From: Capra hircus
Taxonomy: Eukaryota; Chordata; Mammalia; Artiodactyla; Bovidae
Assembly: GCF_001704415.2 (NCBI RefSeq)
Contig: NC_030819.1
Coordinates: 34,218,575-34,282,574, forward strand
Direction: 5' to 3'
DNA length: 64,000 nt
Below the pieces are notes generated by a model that was not told the DNA's origin, did no database searches, and saw nothing but the letters and a program-made list of their open reading frames with translations. The position numbers and the translations under genes were made by a program. Positions 1-12,470 of the stretch are shown here, in pieces. Positions within the stretch are counted from its first letter, which is position 1. The number at the start of each line of letters is the position of its first letter.

Positions 1-123
1 CTCCCACTTGACTCTTTTACCATTCTTTATATCCATATTTGAAATAATTATGTTTTTAGTTTCAGCAGGAAAAAAAAAGGAGTGTATGAGATGTGTTTAG
101 TTATGAAGGTATAAGGAAAACTC

Positions 124-387
124 TGCTGCTGCTGCTGCTAAGTCACTTCCATCGTGTCCAACTCTGTGCGACCCCATAGACGGCAGCCCACCAGGCTCCT
201 CCATCCCTGGGATTCTCCAGGCAAGAACACTGGAGTGGGTTGCCATTTCCTTCTCCAATGCATGAAAGTGAAGTTGCTCAGTTGTGTCCGACCCTCAGTG
301 ATCCCATGGACTGCAGCCTACCAGGCTCCTTCGTCCATGGGATTTTCCAGGCAAGAGTACTGGAGTGGGATACCATTGCCTTCTCCA
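124..387 (-). mobile_element. Bov-A2 SINE (dimeric)
   Basis: Two BovA monomers lie head to tail on the minus strand, joined by a short linker at about 256-281. Each shows the diagnostic core (minus-strand sense: ACTCCAGT, then TTGCCTGGA, then CATGGAC). The (GCT)5 run at 124-139 is the (CAG)n tail that ends Bov-A2 elements. A near-direct repeat flanks the copy, AAGGAAAACTC at 113-123 and AAGGAAAAGTC at 388-398 (one mismatch), and is read as the target-site duplication. Non-autonomous and non-coding; open frames across it have no significance. Confidence 0.88.
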
Positions 388-398
388 AAGGAAAAGTC

Positions 399-2129
399 TA
401 TCGCTATGCAAATCGCTTTCGGTGATTGTTGAAATTCATGTTCCTTGTACATGGACACTTGTCTGGAATGATGAAGAACTCTTGTATGAGGCACCTCTGC
501 TCCACAAACTAATAACATAATCTTAGATGAGCATTGGAGCAAGTCAGCTTGAAATCAGAGCTGCGAGCCAATGAGAAAAATGGTGTGCAGCAAAGAAATA
601 TGTTTTCTAAAGTCCCCTCTGATTTTGGAACAGAGACTTTCATAAGCCCATGACTGAAAGTGTATCACAGCAAAGGATGGACATTTAAAGACCCCAATTA
701 TAGACATACAGGAGCTGAAACTACTGAAGAGTAGTTTTCCTTCTTCCTGAAGAGAAAATGCTGTCCAATCTTAGATGAAAAGTATGGAGGCCTGGGACAT
801 ATTAGGAAGGTCTTTGAAAGAAGAGAGCTTCCCCCATTATCAGGCAAGGAAGAAATTTTCAAGCTAGGAATTGGGATACTAAAGCAGACTCGGGAAACCC
901 GAGGGAGGGAGTGGGAGGGGCCACGAGAAAGGATCCAGAAAGTGAAGATAAAATCTGCACAGAGTAGGTGACCACACCTCAGAGACTCAGTGACTTTGGG
1001 GAGGAGAAAGGAATGTCAGGAGACTGTGTTGGTGTTTACCCCAATACTTTTCTCTGCAGTTAAACAAGAGCAGCTGCTCACCCTCCTTGAGCAAGCACTA
1101 CCCGAAGCCTGTCTGCTCTCAAGGGAAGCCGTGCCTGTGTCTGAGGTTGGGCAATCTGGGTGCGGTGGGGTGGGTGTGGTCAGTGACGCTGGAAGAAGGG
1201 AGAGTGTCTGGAGACACAAATGGTGATTCTCTAGTAGAAAGATGTGAGCACTTCAATAGATTTGCATCCAGCCAACATGCTGTTGGGTAGCCTCTTGCTT
1301 TGAAGAAACAGATTCCAGTTGTTAACTTTATCCCGCTTTCTGGGAAGGGCAGATTGTGCGCAGTACACTCAGATGCCAGCAAATGTCACTTCTAGGTGCA
1401 AAGCTAGTCAAGCTAGCCAAGGAGAGAAATGAAGCAAGCTGACACACATGTACACAATTGCCAGGGAAGGAGATGTGTGCAGAGCCCTCAGGAGATGAGG
1501 GCAGTGTGGTCAGCGGTGGTGCAAGAGGATTATGCATGGACTGTGACATGTGAGAAGGATTATGCGTGACTGTGACATGTCATGCGTGGGCCATGTGATG
1601 AAAGGGAAAGATTTGGAAGGACCCCACAACAAAGAGCAGAGGAGCCTCGAGACTCTGCCAGCTCCCGCCACATGCACACTATTGAGGGCATGGCAGGGCA
1701 TCAGCACCCGTGCATTCCCGTCCATGTGGCCTGCCTCACACTGATGCAGAGGAGCTACAGCAACTGTATGTCTAGTGGATATTTGCTGAGAGCTGATGTG
1801 ATGGGAAAAACTGATGCCTGTTCAGCTCCATCTGAAACCCTCGGTATGGATCTCCCCCTTGTAGTGACCCAGAACACTTAGTGGTTCTAATGTCACTCCC
1901 AATCCCATCTAGAGAATACATCCCAAAACCAGAAATTTAGGTGCTTGACAAACAGGGGGATATGGGACATGGGACAGGAAAACCTTCCTGCCTTTACTTG
2001 GTGTGACCAGAGAGAAACAACTTGAGATTCTTTCTCAGAGCTGGGACATGTGGAAACACGGCCATGTGTACCATCTCTGTTATGTGAGCAACAAAAACCA
2101 TGTTTTCTAAAGCCATCTCCCTATTCCTA
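399..2129. other. No recognised gene or repeat
   Basis: I see no gene, RNA or clear repeat here apart from a small two-copy tandem at 1526-1584. Open frames are under 100 codons, overlap on both strands and show no domain I recognise. Confidence 0.5.
1526..1584. repeat. Two-copy ~30-bp tandem repeat
   Basis: The unit starting AGGATTATGC and containing CTGTGACATGT occurs at 1526-1555 and again, slightly diverged, at 1556-1584. It is a local duplication with no coding implication. Confidence 0.6.
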
Positions 2130-2130
2130 C

Positions 2131-2652
2131 TTTCTTCTTGAAAGGAAGACTATGACAAACTTAGACAGTATATTAAAAATCAAAGACATCACTCTGCTGA
2201 CAAAGGTCAAAGCTATGGTTTTTCCAGTAGTCATGTATGGATGTGAGAGTTGGACCTTAATAAAGAAGGCTGAATGCCGAAGAATTGATGCTCTTGAATT
2301 GTGGTGCTGGATAAGACTCTTGAGAGTCCCTTGAATGGCAAGGAGATCAAACCAGTCAATCCTAAGGGAAATCAACCCTGAACACTCACTAGAAGGACTG
2401 ATGCTAAAGCTGAAACTCCAATACTTTGGCCATCGGATGTGAAGAGCCGATTCATTGGAAAAGACCCCGATGCTGGGAAAGACTGAAGGCAAGGGGAGAA
2501 GCGGGTGGGAGAGGATGAGATGGTTGGATAGCATCACCAATTCAATTGAAATGAACTGCGGTGACCTCCAGGAGATGACGAGGGACAGGGAAGCCTGGTG
2601 TGCTGCAGTTCATGGGGTCGCAAAGAGTAGAACACAACTTAGTGACTGAACA
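2131..2652 (+). mobile_element. BovB LINE, 3' fragment
   Basis: A 5'-truncated BovB (RTE clade) covers the C-terminal part of the ORF, downstream of the RT catalytic motifs, and the 3' tail. Recognisable protein landmarks are VMYGCESWT near 2232 and LLRVP near 2318. The sequence ends in the BovB/Bov-SINE shared tail (CATGGGGTCGC...GACTGAAC). Stops and small indels break the frame, for example after LLRVP, so this is a dead copy. Confidence 0.92.
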
Positions 2653-3989
2653 ACTCCCTACCCTGTAACTCACATTGCTATTAAAAAAAACAAACAAGTA
2701 ATATTCTACTTCAATTTTGATTTCTAAAGAAGACCCAAAATATGGGTGTCACCAAGACTTTTATCAGTTTCATTGCTCTTTGACATGATAACACACACTA
2801 TCTCCATAATCTGAGTATCAGCAAATGTTATCTAGATGTTTATAGGTGGTGCTGAAACCGTAGCTTTCCATTCTCTTACCCTGACTTGAACTATGGTTAG
2901 TAATTAATCTCTGAAAGATCAGATGCATTGCTTCTAGAGAAAGTGTGTCCTAATATGAGTGATTCAGAAGTACAGGCAGAAAAAGTCAAAGGTTATTTTG
3001 TAATTAATAGCAATTTATGAATATTTAATACTACATTGGACATAGATTTCCTTTGCTGTTTTAAAAACATTTTCATACACAAGTCTAGAAATGCATTTGG
3101 CTCAACTCTGAAAAATAGACACTGAAGAATTTAGAGCAGATAGCTAGGCAGTTGTTGAATTTAAGTCCTTTCTTAATCTGGGGAGAGGAAAGGCCTGTCT
3201 CCAGCATGATCTGATACAGAAAAAGAGGTAAAGGGGGATCTCGCCTGAGTAATTCCACTGAGGGCTCACTCTCTTTGTCTCTATTTGTGAGTCATATGAT
3301 TCACTAGGCTGGTAGTGAAGTCATTAGGAAAATGCTGTGCTTGGAAAATTCTCTATATCAACTTATTTTTGTTGTTCAAATAGATAAAGCAATTAAGCTG
3401 CTATTAGAGGTAGCTGGCTTTCTAATTTCAATTTGTCAAAAGTAATCTCTTTCATGTTATACAAACATATATACAAGTATAAACCTGCCAAAAGTATTTT
3501 AAATAATTTAAAAATTAGCTAATCATTTTTGAAATTATTTTAAAACTAAAAGTCCCCCAGGAGTGACTACAAACTTGCAAATTAGATCTTAAAGAGGGTT
3601 AAAAAAAAAAAAATCTCAGTAAAGTCTCAAACCACAAGAGACAATTTTTTTTAACTCCAAAATTCATCTGACTTTTATAAGCATTTGAAAAAAAATTTTT
3701 TTCTTTTGGGGATTTCCATATAAGACACTATATTCTCATATTGCATTTTGCATGTATTTTTAGACACAGTATGGCAGCTTTGGTGAAGTATGAAAGGAAC
3801 TAAATATTTTTAAACTTATCATGAAAAATTTTTTGAGGGGGGAAAGGAAGGGAATTTTTAAGTCTGCTTTTAGATTTCTCTCAAAAGTAGATCCAAGATA
3901 AAGGGAGCATTAAGCATAACTGGGAACTCAGATAGTGAGGCCCTGTTAATTTAATGCTAACTTACCTTCCACAGCGGGGTCAGCACCTA
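2653..3989. other. No recognised gene or repeat
   Basis: AT-rich, single-copy-looking sequence with short A or T runs. No gene or repeat family is recognised. Confidence 0.45.
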
Positions 3990-4185
3990 TCTTCCCATGT
4001 TCTCTGGCGGATCAGATGCCAGAGACCCAGGTTTGATCCCTGGGTTCAGAAGATGCCCTGGAGAAGGGAATGGCAACCCACTCCAGTATTCTTGCCTGGA
4101 GAATTCCATGGACAGAGGAGCCTGGTGGACTATAGTCTGTGGGGTTGCTAAGAGTCAGACACAGTTGAGTGACTAACACTTCCCA
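3990..4185 (+). mobile_element. Bov-tA SINE (tRNA-Glu derived)
   Basis: The degraded tRNA-like head retains a B-box-like GGTTTGATCCC near 4031. It is followed by the BovA body (CTGGAGAAGGGAATGGCAAC, ACTCCAGTATTCTTGCCTGG) and the tail GAGTGACTAACACTTC. The head is poorly conserved, so the left boundary is approximate. Confidence 0.85.
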
Positions 4186-4651
4186 CATTAGGGCACATTG
4201 ATTGCAAGCAATAGATACTGATTCTTTCTCACTTAAGCATATAAGGACTCTGTAGGAAGGATTCTGGAGGTCTTACACATTCCAAGGAACTGTTGAATCC
4301 CTAGGCCTCCGGAAGGACAGGAGCTGGAACAAGTTCAGGAGTTTATCAGGAGTCCACTGACCATCTCACAGTGCCCTTGGAAAAACCCAGCCCTAATGAC
4401 TTCCATCTGTTTTTCCTGCTGTTGTAGATAGATGGAGCCTCCCAGAAAAGACAATCCAATTACTCTGGCCTGGATCACATGCCCTTTTTCCAGTGTCCAT
4501 GGGATCAAAGAATGGGCAGGGGTTTGGTTTTTCAAGTGGAAAGCAGAGGTTGTTGACAGGACACGGGGGAAGGGAGGCTGCCCAGCATGCTCAGTGCTGT
4601 GGCAAAGCAGACCATGGGACGGAGTTTTACATCCTGCTGTCCCTTAAGCTG

Positions 4652-4869
4652 GGCTTCCCCAGCGGCTCAGCGGTAAGGAATCCACCTGCAATGCAGAACT
4701 CACAGGAGATATGGATTCAATTCCTGGGTCAAGAAGATCCCCTAGAGGAGGGCATGGCAACCCACTCCAGTATTCTTGCCTGAAGAATCCCATGGACAGA
4801 GGAACCTGGTGGGCTACAGTCCATAGGGTTGCAAAGAGTCAGACATGACTGAAGCAACTAAGCACGCAC
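4652..4869 (+). mobile_element. Bov-tA SINE
   Basis: A full-length-looking copy. The tRNA-Glu-derived head is GGCTTCCCCAGCGGCTCAGC with a degenerate B box (GATTCAATTCC). The BovA core and a GACTGAAGCAACTAAGCACG tail follow. The diverged B box implies it is not a functional Pol III gene. Confidence 0.9.
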
Positions 4870-5978
4870 CCTTAAGCCATATCACCTAACACGATGTCAA
4901 CACGATTGCAGGAACAAAGACAATGTTCAGATTAAAAATCTGATTCTTTGCCATGCTTTTTATGTTCTTCTGATGTTTTTGTGTAGATTCTCAGTTGGGC
5001 ATTCTGAAAGGAAACGTGCTGAGCTGAAGATTAGGAAAGCTGGGTGGTCAAAGACTGCTGTGATGTCTCTTTCTTCTTTCTTAGACGGACATCTTTCATT
5101 GTTAGAAGAATTTAAAAAGAAATGAGTCCAATCTACTTTCTATTTATTTTACACCATAATTATAATAATAATGCACTCTATAATTCATGCAGATTATCTG
5201 CAAATCTTAATAAGAGGGACTGGAAAGCAGTGCAATCAACATTCTATATATACTTACCTTGACACTGGGAATTACCATGCATTTAAGTGTAATGACATAA
5301 ACTGCTCCTGTCTGATTATAGCAGCATAATGAGATGGCTTCTATATCTGACATGCATTTAATTAACAGAATGTGTCAATGATAGGGACATAGGAAATGAT
5401 TTAGATGATAAATGATAAACATTGACATTACAAACAAATTTATTTTTATACATTCCCCATCTTTTCTCCATTCTATCCAGAGTTCTGAGGTTCTTGTCTT
5501 ATGTAAAGAATAGTCTTGCAAAATAATTATATTTCTTTTAGAAGTCTCCCATGATTTTCCTGATTTATAGGCAGAAGCGGATTTGCTTTGAAACAAATGA
5601 AACTTTAGTTTCAGTACCCTTCACTTATCTGGGCTCCTTCCTAGCCTCTGTTTTCAACTTCGTATTTTTGTGGAATTGTTTTCCTTAAAAGATAATTCCT
5701 CCAATTTTTTATCACTTTAGGCCCCAGAAACCCTGGATCTACCCTGCTTTTAGATTTTATGTATCTAACCAACCCAATGTTAGCCACCTCCTCAACCACA
5801 CTCTGATTCTGTTTCAGGCTGCATCAACCCAGATTTGGATCACTGTACAGTCAATGGTTTTGTTAAGAAATCCAATAAACATCGAGAATTTTTGTTAGTG
5901 TAGTTTTTGAATGATGTTTACTGATGATATGGAGTGGAGGAACATGGGGAGGATTGAATAGGAATAGGTGTCCTATAT
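4870..5978. other. No recognised gene or repeat
   Basis: AT-rich sequence with no gene or repeat that I can name. The longest frame (5375-5596, minus) has no recognisable domain. Confidence 0.45.
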
Positions 5979-5993
5979 TATGTAACATAGAGC

Positions 5994-6199
5994 CCCCTGG
6001 TGGCTTTGACAATAAAGAGTCTGCCTGCAATGCAGGAGACCCGGGTTCCATCCTGGGTTGGAAAGATTCCCTGAAGGAGGAAATGGCAACCCATTCCAGT
6101 ATTCTTGCCTGAAGAATCCCATGGACAGAGGAGCCTGGTAGGCTACAGTCCATGGGGTGGAGAAGAGTCAGACACGAGTGAGTAACTTACAAACCTTAC
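5994..6199 (+). mobile_element. Bov-tA SINE with 15-bp TSD
   Basis: The tRNA-like head, BovA core and tail are complete. An exact direct repeat TATGTAACATAGAGC lies at 5979-5993 and 6200-6214. This fixes both ends of the insertion and shows an LINE-type target-primed insertion. Confidence 0.95.
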
Positions 6200-6228
6200 T
6201 ATGTAACATAGAGCATGGTAGGACTTGA

Positions 6229-6497
6229 GAGATGGTTCCATCAAACATCAAAGATGGACTCAGCATGCTGGAATCTGTCTTGGCTGAGAGATGTATGCAC
6301 CACTAGGAAGGACCCTGAGTCAGACTTAGTATGGGTCAATCAAGATGAATGGCCAGGGACAACCCAGAAACTAACTCTGCTACCATAAAACCTGAGACTG
6401 CAAGCCATGTGGCAGAGAACTTCTCCTGGGCTGCCTTACCCTACTGCTCTCTGCCCAGGCACCCTTTCCCAGTAAAGTCTTTTGCTTTGCCAGTTAA
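6229..6497 (+). mobile_element. Possible ERV class I LTR, 3' portion
   Basis: The segment ends with a pyrimidine-rich stretch and a polyadenylation-like signal followed by TCTTTTGCTTTGCCAG (AGTAAAGTC near 6473). This arrangement is common at the R/U5 border of gammaretrovirus-like LTRs. An A-rich run follows at 6498-6515. No internal retroviral sequence is visible, the left edge is uncertain, and a weathered non-LTR sequence cannot be excluded. Confidence 0.4.
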
Positions 6498-6753
6498 AAA
6501 AAACAAAAAGAAAAAGGAATCAGATTCCATACAGTTATCTATTTGTTTAAAAATGGTTCACACAGTTGCCTACTAGAAACAGTTCAATATCATTCTAATA
6601 TATGCATGGAAATAAGCACCTTACCAAGAACTAAGAGCCTTAATTAACTATACCTGCAAAGTCTCTTTTGCCTTGTAAGATAATAATCACAAACATGATA
6701 TGTCATCATAGCCTCAATTTTAATTTAATCATACTACGCACTAAATTATGGCA

Positions 6754-6879
6754 TCACTGATTTGATGGACATGCATTTGAGCAACTTGAGGAGTTGGTGA
6801 TGGACAGGGAAGCCTGGCGTGCTGCAGTCCATGGGGTTGCAAAGAGTCGGACACAACTGAGGGACTGAACTGAACTGAT
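6754..6879 (+). mobile_element. BovB 3' tail fragment
   Basis: About 125 bp of the extreme BovB 3' end: the GGAGTTGGTGATGGACAGGG block, CATGGGGTTGC and the terminal GACTGAACTGAACTGA repeats. It is a severely 5'-truncated insertion without coding content. Confidence 0.88.
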
Positions 6880-7434
6880 AGTTGAAATGGCATGAGAACA
6901 TAGCAGCATGACACTGAATAATTAGTCAATTCAATCAGAAAATAATCAAGATTGAAGTTTATGAGTTGACCAGGAAGTTGTATCAAGATTATCAAGCACA
7001 TCAAGAAACTTACTAGGGTGAAAAAAAAAATCGTACTAGGTAACTTATATTAACTGGACTTCTTTCTTGGGCTCGCCCCTACCAAGACTCTGCTGCTATT
7101 TCTTCGCTCTTGCCTCTGCTTCTCTGTGTCCTCTTCCTTCTTTTTAATTTCCCCAGAGGCCTTCAAACTCCTTTGCCCTCTCTTGCAGAATGACCCAGCT
7201 TTTTCACTACTCCTACCCCTGGCTTGTTGCTCATTCATCACAGGACCTAGAACATGAGGCCACATTTAACAGGTTTCTTAATCTTAGAAAACACTTGAAT
7301 GAAAATCTTTTACTTGAATGTGTCCTCTGGTGTCTCAGATCGCACTAAAATGTGCAATGCTTGCACCAGGAGGAGTTTTGAGAGCTGAAATATTCTTTAC
7401 CTCCAAATTTTACACGCATGTTTTCACATTTGAA

Positions 7435-7648
7435 GGGGCTTCCCTGATGGCTCAGATGAAAAATAGATCTGCCTGCAATGGTGGAGACCTGGGTTCGATC
7501 TGGGTCAGGGAGATCCCCTGGAGAAGGGAATGGCAACCCACTCCAGTATTCTTTCCTGGAGAATTCCAAGGACATAGGAGCCTGGCGGGCTACAGTCCAT
7601 GAAGTTGCAAAGAGTCAACACGACTGAACAACTAACACTTTCACTTTT
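7435..7648 (+). mobile_element. Bov-tA SINE with 14-bp TSD
   Basis: Complete head (GGGCTTCCCTGATGGCTCAG), B box GGTTCGATC and BovA core. It is flanked by the exact repeat TTTTCACATTTGAA at 7421-7434 and 7649-7662. Confidence 0.95.
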
Positions 7649-7662
7649 TTTTCACATTTGAA

Positions 7663-8478
7663 CCATATTTAATTGGAAAAAAACCCCACTTGGCATTGGA
7701 TGGTTTGCTGCCGGATTACTGTCTTGTCTCTTCATCATCTAACTTAGCAGTAGTAGCTCATAGTAGAAGCTCAGTAAACAAATGCTGAATGTTTATTGAA
7801 TGAGATTATCGCTTTAATAAGAGGTGACATTATTGGCATCTGCCTTTTTGATATGGCTTGATACAGAAGCTGCAGGAAATACAAACTGACTGGGCCGTTT
7901 CCTCCAGGGAGTTTCCGGAATCTGTATAGATTAGAAGAACAAAGAAATGAAGAGAAAACCAAGCCAGATTAATCTATTTACAACTTAAGTGATTACTGAC
8001 AGGGGCATTTTGAGCTAGCTCTTACTATTGACACGTCTGCGTGCATATTGTTTTGTAAGCAATGTTTTCTAGCTTTGGAATTTTCATAAAAACATAGATT
8101 CTGTAGAAAAATAATCTAACTTTTCAGAATCTTTTCTTATATTACACATGAGGAAATACAGAGAAAGGATATGTAAAATCATAAAGAACAGATTTATGGC
8201 ACAGACAAAAGCTAACAAGTCTCTTTTCATTTCAAATATTCTGAATCTTACTGAATATTATCATACAAGGAAAGACAATTTTTCAAAATAGCAATGGAAG
8301 AAACAATGTATTTTTAGGTTACTGAAATGGTTTTCTATGTTGTAGCGCTTCTGGCTAGAAATAAATTGTAACTTGTATTTTCCTTTTAATTAGTGCCAGT
8401 TCTCAAAGAAGAGACATATTTTCTGGTTCCATCAATGTGCCCCATTAATATCCTTTATCATTGTGGTCTCATCCTTTG
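7663..8478. other. No gene; weak MIR trace
   Basis: Mostly unrecognised AT-rich sequence. Around 8130-8190 a short stretch (CATGAGGAAATACAGAG) resembles the minus-strand MIR core, too weakly to annotate separately. Confidence 0.35.
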
Positions 8479-9603
8479 AGTTGTCGTTGTTGCTCTTCGT
8501 TCACTTAGTTGTGTCTGACTGTTTGTGACCCCACGAACTGCAGCACTCCAGGCACCTCTGTCCTTCACTGTCTCCTGGGGTTTGCTCAAACTCATGTCCA
8601 TTCAGTTGGTGATGCCATCTAACCATTTCATCCTCCATCACTCTCTCTACTGCCCCTAGTCTTCCCCAGCATCAGGGTTTCTTTCAAATGAGGCAGCTTT
8701 TTGCATCAGGTGGCCAAAGTGTTGGAGCTTCAGCTTCAGTATTAGTCCTTCCAGATATTCAGGGTTGATTTCCTTTAGGGTTGACTGGTTTGATCTCCTT
8801 GCTGTCCAAGGAACTCTTAGGAGTCTTCTCCAGCACCAGAATTTGAAAGCATCAATTCTTCCAGCACTCAGCCTTCTTTATGGTCCAACTCTCACATCCA
8901 TACATGAAACTAAAAAACCCATAGCTTTGACTAGGCAGATCTTTGTTGACAGAGTGATGTCTGTGCTTTTCAATACACTGTCTAGGTTTGTCATAGCTTT
9001 TCTTTCGAGTAGCAAGTGTCTTTTAATTTTGTAGCCACAGTCACAGTCCACAGTGACTTTGGAATCTAAGAAAATGAATTCTGCCATTTTTTCTACTTTG
9101 TCCCCATCTATTTGCTATGAAGTGATGGGATCAGATGCCATGATCTTAGTTTTTTGAATGTTGAGTTTTAAGCCAGCTTTTTCACTTTCCTCTTTTAGCC
9201 TTATCAAAACGCCTTTTAGTTCCTCTTCACTTTCTGCCATTGGAGTGATATCATCTGCGTATTTCAGGTTGTTGCTATTTCTCCCAGAAATCTTGATTCC
9301 AGCTTGTGTTTCTTCCAGTGCAGCATTTCTCATGATGTACTCTGTGTATAAATTAAATAAGCAGAATGACTGTATACAGCCTTGACGTACTCTTTTCCCT
9401 ATTTGGAATCAGTCTGTTGTTCCATGTCCAGTTCTAATTGTTGTTTCTTGCCCTGCACACATATTTCTCAAGAGGCAGGTAAGGTAGTCTGGTATTCCCA
9501 TCTCTTTATGAATTTACCACAGTTTGTTGTGATCCACACAGTCAAAGGCTTTAGCGTAGTCAATGAAGCAGAAGTAGGTGCTTTTCTGGACTTCCTTCGA
9601 ATT
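8479..9603 (-). mobile_element. BovB LINE, 5'-truncated
   Basis: Minus-strand BovB running from the 3' tail (8479) into the RT palm. Sense-strand landmarks include the ILSLIK-type connection and a tyrosine-less diverged palm block: the motif C region reads KYADDITPM near 9250, so YADD is kept there. The motif A region (DYAKAFDCV) is near 9535-9565. Frameshifts and stops separate these blocks. The endonuclease and N-terminal RT are missing. It is older than the BovB copies at 18-29 kb, judging by its divergence. Confidence 0.92.
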
Positions 9604-9883
9604 AACTGGGGCCAACTCTTTGATTCAGTTTAATAAGAATAATCTATTCAGGGATGACTCCTCTGACTGGCATGTCTGAAGCTTCTATGTCATGTCTGAG
9701 ATTGGGTTTTGTCATAGCCACTTCACAAAGGGGTTATTGTCACACTACTGAAAGACCTCATTTAGGCTACTGAAGAGATGGATAAAGGCACCAACTTAGT
9801 ATTTTAGTCACAATCTTAGTATAAACCATTTCCTTAAATAAGTTTCTAAGACTAGTTATCTACTCTTTGAACCCAATATCAGT

Positions 9884-10097
9884 AGCCCTGGTAGCTCAGA
9901 CGGTAAAGAATCTGCCTGCAATTCACTAGACCTGGGTTCGATCTCTGCGTCTGGAAGATCCCTTGGAGAAGGGAACAGCAACCCACTCCAGTACTCTTGC
10001 CTGGAAAATCCCATGGACAGAGGAACCTGCCAGGCTACAGTCTATGGGGTTGCAAAGAGCTGGACATGACTGAGCGACTAACACTTTCATTTTCATA
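9884..10097 (+). mobile_element. Bov-tA SINE
   Basis: Head AGCCCTGGTAGCTCAGACGG, B box GGTTCGATC, BovA core and the CTAACACTTTCATTTTC tail are all present. No convincing TSD was found by eye. Confidence 0.9.
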
Positions 10098-10373
10098 TTT
10101 CAGAGCCCAGTGTCATCACTTCAGAGAGACAACATCAACACCAGAATTTTCCATGATTTGGGAGCTTTTTTGTCTCAGCAGATGTCATATGGCATGAGAG
10201 TTAATAGAATACAATATAGATTAAAAGAAAAACATATATATTTTTCTTTCTTTAACATGTTTCTGTGACACTGTTTATTGCAGCTCCATCTTCCATTCCT
10301 CCTTAAGAAGTTTAGCCATCGTGCTTTTTGTTAGCATAGACAGGAACTGAAAATCTGAACCTAAAATATTTTT

Positions 10374-11501
10374 TTAATATAAATTTATTTATTTTAATTG
10401 GAGGTTAATTACTTTACAATATTGTATTGGTTTTGCCATACATCAACATGAATCCACCACAGGTATAGACGTGTTCCCCATCCTGAACCCCCCCCCACCC
10501 CCTCCTCCCTCCCTGTACCATCCCTCTGGGTCATCTCAGTGCACCAGCTCCAAGCATCCAGTATCATGCATCAAACCTGGACTGGCAATTCGTTTCATAT
10601 ATGATATTATACATGTTTCAATGCCATTCTCCCAAATAATCCCATCCTTTCCCTCTCCCACAGAGTCCAAAAGCCTGTTCTATACATCTGTGTCTCTTTT
10701 GCTGTCTCACATACAGCGTTATTGTTACCATCTTTCTAAATTCCATATATATGCTTTAGTATACTGTTTTGGTGTTTTTCTTTCTGGCTTACTTCACTCT
10801 GTATAATAGGCTCCAGTTTCATCCACCTCATTAGAACTGATTCAAATGTATTCTTTTTAATGGCTGTGTAATACTCCATTGTGTATATGTACCACAGCTT
10901 TCTTATCCATTCCTCTGCTGATGGATGTCTAGGTTGCTTCCATGTCCTGGCTATTATAAACAGTGCTGCGATGAACATTGGGGAACACATGTCTCTTTCA
11001 GTTCTTGTTTCCTTGGTGTGTATGCCCAGCAGTGGGATTACTGGGTCATAAGGCAGTTCTATTTGCAATTTTTTAAGGAATCTCCATACTGTTCTCCATA
11101 GTGGCTGTACTAGTTTGCATTCCCACCAGGAGTGTAAGAGGGTTCCCTTTTCTCCACACCCTCTCCAGCATTTATTGCTTGCAGACTTTTGGATCGCAGC
11201 CATTCTGACTGGTGTGAAATGGTACCTCATTGTGGTTTTGATTTGCATTTCTCTGATAATGAGTGATGTTGAGCATCTTTTCATGTGTTTGTTAGCCATC
11301 TGTATGTATGTATGTATGAGGAAATGTCCATTTAGTTCTTTGGCCCATTTTTTGATTGGGTCGTTTATTTTTCTGGAATTGAGCTGCGGAAGTTCCTTGT
11401 ATATTTTTGAGATTAATTGTTTGTCAGTTGATTCATCTGCTATTATTTTCTCCCCTTCAGAAGGCTGTCTTTTCACCTTGCTTATAGTTTCCTTTGTTGT
11501 G
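10374..11501 (-). mobile_element. Ruminant L1, 5'-truncated, 19-bp TSD
   Basis: A minus-strand L1 insertion covers the 3' UTR (about 10374-10735) and the C-terminal part of ORF2. The ORF2 remnant is open for 246 codons (10736-11476). It contains the C-terminal landmarks WWECKLVQPLW and LWYIYTMEYYTAIKK of mammalian L1 ORF2. The RT catalytic and endonuclease domains are absent, so the frame cannot encode an active enzyme. The exact direct repeat CTGAACCTAAAATATTTTT at 10355-10373 and 11502-11520 fixes both ends. A (TATG) expansion near 11303 lies where other copies read SPKKTYRWLTNT-type sequence. Confidence 0.95.
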
Positions 11502-11520
11502 CTGAACCTAAAATATTTTT

Positions 11521-12470
11521 AAGGACAGATTGACAAGAACTGGATTTAGTATTAGGAGACATCGTTAGTTTGGGATAATATGTTCCTTGAAAAAGTCCAT
11601 GTAGCCTCAGACTTCTGTAAGAATTCATTTTATAAATTCAAAGTACATAAAGCAAACATAAAAAAAATCTTATTTTTTCTTACCTTGTCTTTCTTGTTAT
11701 TATAGTAGTTTAAAAAAAATGAGGGCAGCCTCCATTAATCGCTTAACCTATTGATGTAACCATAGTTGTATCATTGATTTCCAATTTTCAGGAAAGCCAT
11801 TCCTGCTGGTGGTGGAAGCCCAAATCTATTCATTTATTTTTGTGTGTACTCCAGAGAGGTGGATGAGCCCACTGATCCAGTGGTGCACCAGCTGGTAAAT
11901 ATTTAATATTTATCACTGAAATTATGTCAGGTTTGAATATTGACAGTGACTGGCATGCATGGTCTGGTATGGCCTGTGATACATAACACATGTCCAGTGG
12001 GCTACAGTTCATTTCATCTTTGTAGATTGACTTCTTTGCTATGTTGTAGTTTTGCAACATAATTTTCCAGATAGCTGTCCTGCAGTCCAGATTTGAATTT
12101 CAGTTAATCTTGATGCCTTTTGATGGAAGGATTATGTAAAGGACATTTGGTCTTTACACTTTTGCACTATTTGAATATTATTAAAACTTTAACATCCTTC
12201 AGTGTACTTGAGAATTATTGACCTTTATGATTGTCATAACAACTGTGCCTTCTCGTGCTGTGTCTTACTCGAGATACTTTGCTGCACCAAGAGGAAGATT
12301 CTGCCTTCAGATTTTCACCATGGCAAGAAACGTTTTGCTATGAGCCACTAAGGTCATTCACATTTAAGTTTTTAAATCTTAGCTTTTATTTTGAGATCTT
12401 TGGAGGTCTGCCCAGACTCAGTCTTTGAAGCCATAGTTATCTTCTCAGTCACCATATACCTTCTGGCTCC
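11521..12470. other. No recognised gene or repeat
   Basis: Single-copy-looking sequence. Nothing recognised on either strand. Confidence 0.45.

Noticed and set aside
4652..4869. tRNA-like heads of Bov-tA SINEs as tRNA genes
   Set aside because: They keep B-box-like motifs but lack a foldable acceptor stem and are followed by the BovA body. These are SINEs.
7050..7265. Possible small processed pseudogene (basic, S/K/R-rich 71-codon minus frame)
   Set aside because: The composition reflects CT-rich DNA. No parental gene was recognised and no poly-A tail or TSD is seen.
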